NCBI GenBank assembly: GCA_016800925.1
Contig: JABCPU010001161.1
Span: forward strand, 1-14,431
DNA length: 14,431 bases
DNA from: Suillus spraguei
Taxonomy: Eukaryota; Basidiomycota; Agaricomycetes; Boletales; Suillaceae
Reading direction: 5' to 3'
The position numbers were made by a program, and so were the translations under genes. Of the stretch, positions 8,013-14,431 are shown piece after piece. The notes under the pieces are model-generated. The model saw nothing but the letters and a program-made list of their open reading frames with translations, had not been told where the DNA came from and ran no database searches. The first letter of the stretch is position 1, and each line of letters opens with the position of its first letter.

Positions 8013-11000
8013 CGTTCCACCTACTTGTCCCAAGCGTTGTACCAGACATAAATGGCACATCCCACACGACATCCATCGACTTTGTATTCAACCCAACGAC
8101 AACACCCTTTGCAGACAACGGAACTCCACCTGAATCTTGAACCATAGTTACCCTGTCTCCCAAGGCAAAGCGCTGGTTCTGGAGTTGATAGATAGCGTGC
8201 GATGGTTTTAGAACTGCGTGACGAGGGATATTCTTCACAATGGCTTTCTTGATTCCAGCTTTGGACCTGTTCTTATTGATGTCATCGGCAGCCTGTTCAA
8301 TTTCTTTGACAGTGCTCTCAAGACAGTTTTGAATGAAACGTGACTCGGGATAAACGACGATTCCATACCTTCGCTAGGCTGTCCGAGAATAGGGAAACTG
8401 GCTCAAGATCTCGGACCCCCTTCGATTTGAACCACGACTTTACTTCCTTGACCCCAGCATCAGCGTGAAAGTCAAAGATGTCCGTAGCGCAAGCCATATC
8501 TATCATCCTAGAGATGAGATCAAGGAATTGTCGGGCAAATCCAACAGCTTGTCGCCCCCTTGGTCCAGACAGGACCAACCTTATATTCACGAATGAGGTC
8601 AACTGCCTTCTCGCTAAACTCCCAATAACGACCAGCCTTCCATGAGTAGTCAATAACTTTCAAGCCCTTGGCCTCGAACTTGATGCTCAGTCCGAGATTG
8701 TTCTTTTGATGATCGGAGGGAACCATGAAGCTTGACGTGATTTTGGAGAGCGCTCTGGGTGACATTCCGATTGTGGAAGCTGCTTTGAGCGATGGCAAGT
8801 AGTGCAGTGAAATACGATTATCAACAATAATCTTGAACTTGTTATTCTCCGTTCATCAGGAAATTCACACATTCCTTGACATGCCCTTATGCGGACTTAT
8901 TTACACTTAACTGCCTTGGTGAAATTGAATCTACTTGTCCAAAATTTCAATGTGAATGAATTCAGAAAAAAAAAGTTGAGATATATTAATATACATGTTT
9001 TATTGTATTTCGCACTCAAAAAATATAAGATATGCCAGGTGAATGATGTGAGAGAGAGCAAACAAGTTTTGAGATAAGTGAGTTAAGCTGATTAAGCATG
9101 TTAAGGAATGTGTGAATTTCCTGATGTTTTATCTGAAAGGAAGAACTACGAGATCATTTAGAAAGATAAATTGTGGTAGGGCATTGTGACATACTGCCAG
9201 AACAACAGACAAAGCGCTGTCAGTAGTTGAAGACACCTGGGCAGCCACACCATACACGGTGTTCGCCAAGGAAGAAAATGTTCGTTCCGTCAGGAAATTC
9301 CTCCGACAGAGGTGGAGCATCCTTCTCGATGAACCTGGGATCTTCGGATGCAACTTCTGAAATGACCATCTGGATGGCTTGTTCGAGTTCTTTTTCGGGT
9401 CCTTCGTAGTCTTTAACCAATGCGCCTGATTCTAAGCGTTTCAAACCTGCACGAATGTGTAAAGAGCGGACGTCCATAAAGTACCAGCACGCACCTTTTA
9501 GCAGACGGATGTGCACCAGTAATCACTCCACATCTCTTCGAATATAGCGTCTCAATCCGTTCAGCTTTTCCCTTCCAATGGCTCAAGCTCTGGTGGGAAT
9601 GCGGATTGGAAACAACCTTCGCCAGAGTACCAGGCACGAGTACCAACTTCTCGTACTTGAACAATGAATCGGACACGGCCGTGACCAGCCCTTCTTGCAA
9701 GAAAGGCCAACCGATGAAAGTGCATTTGCCAACCATTTCCTGGGCGATATCCTCTACCTTGCGGTTTTCGTGAGCATTTTGTATGTGAACTGCCATTGAC
9801 TTGTTGCGGCTTTCGGAACGAACCGTGTACATTGACACCGTGAAAGCCTAGTTGTGCTGTGTGGGGTAATGTACCACAAAGGGAATCCAGCGAGAGCTTT
9901 TGCACCGAGGCATACACCTTCGCATAGTCCAGGGACAAGATGAAGTCCATCAAGAGTTGGAAGGTCGAAGGATTCCATCTTACATGTGCAACGATATATA
10001 GGAGGGAAGAAATCCGGTAACGATGAAGGATAGACTGTGGACTCTCCAGGACTGAAGATAAATTTGGTACTGGTTCCAAACCCATTGCGGCGGCGTTCCT
10101 CTGGGGTCAACCTATGTTCTCGAGCTGCACACATGGCACGATGACGAACTACAACCAAAAAGCGGAATTTGCTACTCACATTTCATTGCTCGTAACAGCC
10201 GCTGCTCATCAATAAAGGGAATCTTAACGATTGCTTCCCATTCTTGCTTCTTTCCATTCAAGTCTTGCTCAAATTCAAGAGGGTAAAGTCCAATATCGGT
10301 GAATTTGGATCGTACATTAGGTCCTATGGTTGATTAGTCTAATGCATGACACAGGCCACTGAACATACTTGATATGCTATCGGAACATGTTCCATGCTTG
10401 CAGACGGGAGGACGCCCATCAGTTGTTCGAAAGGACGGAAAGGTTTACACAGCTCGAACATGAACGACTTGTCACCAAGGTCGCGTAAATCTTGAAGAAA
10501 ATGTGAACATAGCACAATGAGGACAGGGAATGTAAAAAGTACCAGATATCCGCGGGGCGTGATGGTAATTGTAAAACCAGCCCAGGAGGCGATCCCACTG
10601 TAATAGTGATGCATAACCCATTGTAGACCCTCTGCGTAGCGGTATATCAAGTCGTCCATCTCTTTAGGGTCATCATAGGAGATTCCAAGTTCTCCTGTCG
10701 TGCAACCGGTTGGTCTGACGAACGGTATACAAGGGGGGACGCACCTTGTAATATCCTCTCTTCCATTCGGACATTTTGTCGTTGATGGATTGTTCATGTC
10801 GTGCGTCAAAACCCCACCTTCTTCATCATCATCATCCACCACAGGGGCCTTGTCGAATTTCTTTGACACTCGATCTACTGCAGCCCTACCTTCTTCATCA
10901 TCTTCCTCCACATCACATCTTCCTACTCGCTCCACTATTACTGTCTCCGTTAGCCTGCTCTGGATCAGTTTCTGCCAAGGGTTCGTCCAAAAATCCTGGG

Positions 11001-11350
11001 AGCCGCCATGTGACAGATTTTGATCCTCTTCATCGTACTCATTCCATGTAACCGACAGATGCAACTCCTCCGCCAGGGTGCTGATGAACTTCCGTTCCCG
11101 AGCGGGAAACGTATCAGGCATTGTCAGGGCCGCAGTACGGTGCTGTGAGGGTTTCCTGGGGTTTTGCAATACAAACTGCTGTACTTGATCAAAAATGTCT
11201 CGTTGAGGACGGTAAGAACTAACATGGACTAATTGTTAGTTGTCGACAGAAGAATGGAAAACTGTACCAAGCTTAGCACGCATGCGCCAAGTTCCATTTC
11301 TTCTACGTGTTTGCTCCGCTTTCCTTTGAATCAATTCGAGTCCACATATT
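8013..11350 (-). pseudogene. XRN1: 5'-3' exoribonuclease 1 (XRN1/KEM1) pseudogene, lacking the N-terminal nuclease region
   Basis: XRN1 degrades decapped mRNA in the cytoplasm. Reading down the minus strand from 11350: FKGKRSKHVEEME, DIFDQVQQFVLQN, FPARERKFISTLAEELHLSV, EISYDDPKEM-type LGISYDDPKEMDDLIYRYAE, GLQWVMHHYYSGIASW, FRPFEQLMGVLPSASMEHVP, GTSTKFIFSPGESTVYPSSL, LDGLHLVPGLCEGV, KRLESGALVKDYEGPEKELE, LGLSIKFEAKGLKVIDYS, KAIVKNIPRHAVLKPSHAI and the SH3-like RFALGDRVTMVQDSGGVPLS ending near FMSGTTLG. This is CR2 through the PAZ/Tudor, KOW, winged-helix and SH3-like domains; the catalytic CR1 region is missing. Defects: a Trp codon is TGA (11331-11333), single-base losses near 10580 and 10285, frameshifts near 9872 and 9822, a damaged intron near 8575-8620, and the insertion at 8854-9126. 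Introns are retained (for example 9146-9194). Confidence 0.93.
8854..9126. mobile_element. MITE-like element with 31-base terminal inverted repeats
   Basis: The left end CATCAGGAAATTCACACATT (8854-8884) is matched by the reverse complement of 9096-9126 with one mismatch in 31; weaker similarity continues inward for perhaps 25 more bases. The interior is AT-rich, with an A9 tract, and has no coding capacity. It sits inside an XRN1 exon between the codons for SDK and ENNKFK. TT flanks both sides. Removing the element with one TT gives GAT AAA ACG GAG on the XRN1 strand, a perfect in-frame repair. This is strong evidence for insertion of a small non-autonomous DNA element. The superfamily is not assigned. 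Confidence 0.85.
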
Positions 11351-11402
11351 CTATGGTGTACGGTCTTTCGTCCGCGCCCCCGTAGTCGTCCTAGTATGAC
11401 AT
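11351..11402 (-). repeat. Right copy of the 52-base inverted repeat
   Basis: Begins CTATGGTGTACGGTCTTTCG and ends CTAGTATGACAT at 11402. It is the reverse complement of 7961-8012 with two differences. The first XRN1 codons on the minus strand (E-Y-V-D-S-N) start directly inside it at about 11350. Confidence 0.9.
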
Positions 11403-11480
11403 GTAGGATCTGTGGATGGCATGTATGATGCTGTCATCGAACGCCTACAACGATGGACGGTTCACGAGAGGGACTTGTAT
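11403..11480 (+). pseudogene. Right half of the open frame possibly split by the XRN1-containing element
   Basis: From GTA at 11403 the frame reads VGSVDGMYDAVIERLQRW then TVHERDLYT, ending at TAG 11484-11486, with a possible 5' splice site GTATAC at 11477. Its phase continues the left half exactly if a single AT is kept at the junction. Charged and helical in character; family unknown. About 200 bases follow before the PAG1 fragment, holding a pyrimidine-rich tract and AG near 11550 that would suit an intron. Confidence 0.35.
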
Positions 11481-11682
11481 ACTTAGCAAGCCGTGTGTCT
11501 GCTCTCGCCTGTACCTCCACTCCTTTCCCTCACTCTGGCGCCTTCAGGTGTCGTTCGTGGATTCTGACAGTTTTGGTTGATCTGTTCAGATTCTAGGCTG
11601 ATATGTGCGCACCTCGAGGATATACAATCTCATGTTTCTAAGACGACCTCGCGAGATGTGAAGGTTCATTCCATTTCATAGA

Positions 11683-12330
11683 TAGACTATTACGAATAGA
11701 TCCTTTCGATCGCCTTTTCTCATTGTGGGTGATTGACCTCGGCCTGCGCCGTCTTGAGGTCATATTAGCGTGTACCAGTACCAGCCAGCAAATAGAAATA
11801 CCTTTCCAATGGGGTGCAAGAGACGAGTCAACGTATCGGCAAAAGCATCTTGAACCGAAGACCATGCGCATTTGCGAAAGACTTGGCTGATAATTCCAGA
11901 AACTCGGCTCCTCCTCAAATGCCTCTGGCGGCCATACCTAGCTGATACATGAACACAAAAATACAGAGGACAGGATCTCACTCTCAGTTGAACGTGACAG
12001 AGCCCTTTCACTAGATGCTTGTACTTCGTATCGAGGTCTTTCGCCACTTGACCCTTCGTTACAGGCTCGAGCTCCAAAGAAAACGATCCGTGACACTCAC
12101 CAAGCTGGCGGATAATTAGTTTGGATAATGGTACAGTAACGACGCCCATGCTCACCGAACGTTTGCTAAGTGTCCGAGCAGCTAGCATACAGTTCAGCAT
12201 TAAGCCGATGATTAGCTGACCATGCAAGGAGCTTCAGTCCGGTCTCTTAAACTGCTTGAACGTTGTTTCCTCCAGGTAAATCCCAGTGCGTCTTTGGACA
12301 AAACGGACCAGACGGCAATCTTCTGGACTA
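11683..12330 (-). pseudogene. PAG1: Fragment of cell morphogenesis protein PAG1/Mor2 (Furry family)
   Basis: Furry-family proteins are very large scaffolds for NDR-kinase signalling in polarised growth. Down the minus strand, pieces of one conserved block appear in order: LSKDALG, LEETTFKQFKRPD, SANHRLNAELYASC, GHLANVR, SVTDRFL, ELEPVTKGQVAKDLDTKYKH, LVKGLCHVQLRV, VWPPEAFEE, GAEFLELSAKSFANAHGLRF, DAFADTLTRLLHPIGK and TAQAEVNHPQ-(stop)-EKAIERIYS. The block is spread over different frames, so there are several single-base indels: near LEE, at C-GHLANVR, after DRFL, at EE-GAEF and at RFK-DAFAD. The Trp usually between NHPQ and EKAI is TGA. Inferred introns on the minus strand lie at about 12152-12102, 11987-11942 and 11800-11753. 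Only about 190 of some 2,000 or more residues are present; both ends stop abruptly. Confidence 0.82.
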
Positions 12331-12383
12331 TCATATAGTACTGTGAACCCCAGTATCATTCCTCCTGGCCTATAATATGCCAT

Positions 12384-12716
12384 TTGTCACATGGTAGCCG
12401 CTTCACTGTTATCACCCTCTTCAGCGCTGACTCTGACTCAGACACGTGGGTGTTCAACGGCTACTGTGGACCGAGTTCTCCGTCTGAGCAACTTGGTGTT
12501 GGCGACACCATCGTTGTTTATCAATACACCCTGCACATGAGTTCCATCCCCACCCTTCCCCATATTTACCGCACCATTACGCACATTGTGGGGTGGGGTG
12601 GAGGCCATGTTAAGTTTGGTGTGCATACCGAGGCCACTGCTGGCATTCTGACTTACCAGGGCCTTGCACCATTTGTCTTCCACTACGGATATGGTTGGCA
12701 GCGACTCTGGGGATGA
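12384..12716 (+). other. Open frame of uncertain status
   Basis: A plus frame of about 110 codons without a stop ends at TGA 12714-12716; it has no ATG at its left edge. Third codon positions are often C in its first half, as in coding sequence, and it reads for example GVGDTIVVYQYTLHMSS. The minus strand is open over almost the same bases (12438-12755), which weakens the case. No family is recognised and no splice structure is evident. It may be a piece of another captured gene or simply GC-rich sequence. Confidence 0.2.
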
Positions 12717-13200
12717 TATTTCCTTTCCCTCGCTTATCTGTGATCCTGCAGTCACAGTGATTCCATCACGTCAATTCATTTGTTAGTATCCATTTGCTTG
12801 CCTTGTATCACTCAGCAGCCTATTGTGACTTACCCTTTCATTCATAGGTTTCAAGATGCGCTTCAGTCATGTGCATGAACCCCAGTGAAAACTGGACATT
12901 CTGAAATCTGCTAAAACAGATGTAAATATACGCAAAGCTACTTTGCACCTTACATACCTGGTCTTATCTACGGTACATAATCGACGCGTTTCGCAAACAC
13001 AACATTCAGGCTATAGACTGCTTCCTCGTTTCACGCGTTAACTTTGTGTTTAGCAAACGAGAATTACAAGCAGCGCCCGGTCCATACTATGGCTACTACT
13101 CGCACACGTCGTACTCGTCACTAGCGCATGTAGTCCTTGTTGCACTATTGCTGCACACACCATAATACATACTTTTATGTGGCAGAGTGGGATTTTTTCT
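12717..13200 (+). promoter_or_regulatory. Upstream region of the ethanolamine phosphotransferase copy
   Basis: No gene is seen in these 480 bases. They end at the ATG of the EPT1-like copy and could hold its promoter. ACGCGT occurs twice, at 12984-12989 and 13033-13038; in yeasts this hexamer is the MBF (cell-cycle box) site. A CT-rich stretch lies at 12720-12735. Regulatory function is not shown by the sequence. Confidence 0.3.
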
Positions 13201-13928
13201 ATGGGTTACCTCTCACTGCCAGCACTCAAAAACCTCAAAAAGTATTCCTATAAAGGTGTAGATGAGTGGGTACTGTTCCATTGAGTGTTCTTTTGCTGTC
13301 ATACTGAACTTTGAAAATAAGATCTTTGGTTTCGCGTTATCTCCTTACGCTATATTGGAATTGGTTCATCAAGCTCTTTCCACTCACCATCGCCCCAAAT
13401 ACCGTATGTTATTACCACTTAGTTCTTGGCGTCAGTCAAACTTGTTCAGATAACCTTGCTTGGCCTGTGTATTGTCGCTTTCAATGTCATCACGCTACTA
13501 TATTACGACCCACTTTATTTGACGGAGAAAGATGGAGCAGTCGGGCCTCCTCAGTGGATCTACTTCACGTGCGCGCATTCTATTGTTTGTGTCAAGCTTG
13601 TGTCACGCTGACCCTCGAAACTTAGATGGGCGATTGGGTTGTTCATGTACCAAAGTCTAGACGCAGTGGACGGGTGAGTAGATACCTTACCACCGGTCTA
13701 TATCCATGCTTATCCAAGTGCAGCAAGCAGGCACGGAGAACGGGAATGGCTGGTCCTTTGGGAGAAATGTTGAATCATGGTCTGCATGCGCGTTTCCTGA
13801 CGCGCATATATATCTAACCTTTTTCTCATAGGTTGCGACGCGCTTAACACTACAGTATGCTGCCTTTACTTCAAGTCGTGATTCTGGCCTCATCCTATGT
13901 ACTTTTCCAGCTTGAGGTCGTTCTTGCG
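13201..13928 (+). pseudogene. EPT1: Ethanolamine/choline phosphotransferase N-terminal part, 3' truncated
   Basis: This ER membrane enzyme of the Kennedy pathway transfers phosphoethanolamine or phosphocholine from the CDP donor to diacylglycerol. Exons: 13201-13265, 13322-13403, 13450-13568, 13626-13673, 13724-13779, 13832-13854 and 13911-13928, all joining in frame. The product begins MGYLSLPALKNLKKYSYKG, then VDESLVSRYLLTLYWNWF, FPLTIAPNTITLLGLCIVAF, WIYFTWAIGLFMYQSLDAVD and G-KQARRTGMAGPLGEMLNHG-CDALNTT-LEVVLA. The CDP-alcohol phosphotransferase motif DG-x2-AR-x8-G-x3-D-x3-D is visible, but the second-last Asp (usually FDHG) is Asn here (LNHG, codon 13773-13775), which should abolish activity. 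About 120 of some 390-400 residues are present; after LEVVLA the sequence changes to histidyl-tRNA synthetase. Choline versus ethanolamine specificity cannot be told. Confidence 0.9.
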
Positions 13929-14431
13929 GTCCACAGGACAAGATTCGATCAATATCCTCTGCTGTAGACAAGTTGGACAAGGTTGGTCGATAGAGATGCA
14001 TTTTCGATGCTGGTTCTAATTGCGATGCAGCTTCCCTGGCTAGAAGTAAAGAAAGAAATGACGGAAGAGAAAGGCCTTTCTCCAGATGTCGCTGATAAGA
14101 TTGGAGAGTATGTCAAGCACAAAGGTAGGCAGCCTTGATTTTATGCAAAGCCAAGTATCTCATCTCATTTGTTATACAGGTGGTCCATCGCTACTCGATC
14201 TTTTGAAAGCGGATGCCACTCTCATGGCAAACCCGAGCGCGAAGCAGGGCATTTCAGACATGGATATTCTCTTTACTCTCCTATGAGCATATAAAGTGCT
14301 CGACAAAGTAAGCTCGCTTTCCGTGAATTAGAACATGATATATATTAATGTATGCATAGATCTCGTTCGATATGTCTCTCGCCCGTGGTCTAGACTATTA
14401 TACAGGCATCATCTATGAAGCGATCGTCGAA
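13929..14431 (+). pseudogene. HTS1: Histidyl-tRNA synthetase internal fragment
   Basis: HisRS charges tRNA-His with histidine. From about 13925 the frame reads CGPQDKIRSISSAVDKLDK; after an intron (13982-14030) come LPWLEVKKEMTEEKGLSPDV and ADKIGEYVKHKG; after another (14125-14179) come GPSLLDLLKADATLMANPSA and KQGISDMDILFTLL; after a third (14308-14359) comes ISFDMSLARGLDYYTGIIYE. LARGLDYYTG is the signature histidine-A motif of the class II catalytic core. A TGA at 14284-14286 interrupts the frame between FTLL and AYKVLDK. The N-terminal part, including class II motifs 1 and 2, is absent because the copy begins at the junction with the EPT1 fragment. The fragment continues beyond the window. 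Confidence 0.92.

Larger units (their letters stand above)
7961..11402. mobile_element. Candidate TIR-bounded element carrying captured XRN1 sequence
   Basis: A 3.44-kb segment begins and ends with a 52-base inverted repeat, 50 of 52 bases identical. Everything recognisable between the repeats is XRN1 on the minus strand plus a nested MITE-like element; no transposase is seen, so it would be non-autonomous. XRN1 similarity starts within about a codon of the right repeat and stops at or just inside the left one. The dinucleotide AT lies at both outer edges, compatible with a 2-base target duplication, but the repeat itself ends in AT, so this is not independent proof. Alternative: the left copy is native XRN1 intron/exon sequence and the right copy arose by fold-back template switching. 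Confidence 0.45.

Noticed and set aside
10700..11051. Two plus-strand frames opposite XRN1
   Set aside because: They mirror the acidic XRN1 linker (Asp/Glu codons read backwards as Ser/Leu/His) and have no independent support.
11331..11333. TGA read as Trp (altered genetic code)
   Set aside because: GMP synthase, the MFS copy and the 448-residue protein end at TGA at their expected termini, and the fragments with internal TGA also carry frameshifts.
8013..11350. Processed (retro-) pseudogene origin for XRN1 and the other fragments
   Set aside because: Short GT...AG introns are retained in all of the fragments, so they derive from genomic DNA rather than from spliced mRNA.

Overview
The window reads as nuclear DNA of a filamentous fungus, most likely a basidiomycete (Agaricomycotina). 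The genes are cut by many short introns of about 46-61 bases with GT...AG ends. The protein segments resemble basidiomycete versions of GMP synthase, an MFS transporter, XRN1, the PAG1/Mor2/Furry morphogenesis protein, ethanolamine phosphotransferase and histidyl-tRNA synthetase. No tRNA, rRNA, CRISPR array or bacterial-type operon was seen. All identifications are by eye from remembered family motifs.

Layout. Bases 1-750 hold unidentified, frame-broken coding debris, with an opposite-strand frame whose start resembles fungal DDE-transposon proteins. Bases 930-2165 (+) are the C-terminal two thirds of GMP synthase, lacking the glutaminase domain. Bases 2664-4295 (+) can be spliced into an intact 448-residue Pro/Ser-rich protein, the only candidate for a complete gene. 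Bases 4688-5165 (+) are an unidentified remnant. Bases 5245-7249 (+) are an MFS transporter pseudogene with several frameshifts. Bases 7250-7799 (+) carry an unidentified coding tail. Bases 7961-11402 are bracketed by a 52-base inverted repeat (50/52 identical) and contain, on the minus strand, the middle and C-terminal parts of XRN1. That XRN1 copy is itself split by a 273-base MITE-like element at 8854-9126. Bases 11683-12330 (-) are a PAG1/Mor2 fragment. Bases 13201-13928 (+) are the N-terminal part of ethanolamine phosphotransferase, running directly into a histidyl-tRNA synthetase fragment that continues past the window end.

How it fits together. The segments do not form a pathway. The region is a mosaic of truncated, decayed copies of housekeeping genes on both strands. 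Introns are kept, so the copies arose from DNA rather than mRNA. Two structures give a mechanism and a relative order: the MITE-like element went into XRN1 sequence, and removing it restores the XRN1 frame exactly; the XRN1 block is flanked by an inverted repeat, and removing that block joins two open frames outside it. The most interesting possibility is that TIR elements captured and shuffled host gene pieces here (a Pack-type element). A fold-back rearrangement or a degenerating duplicated region remains possible.
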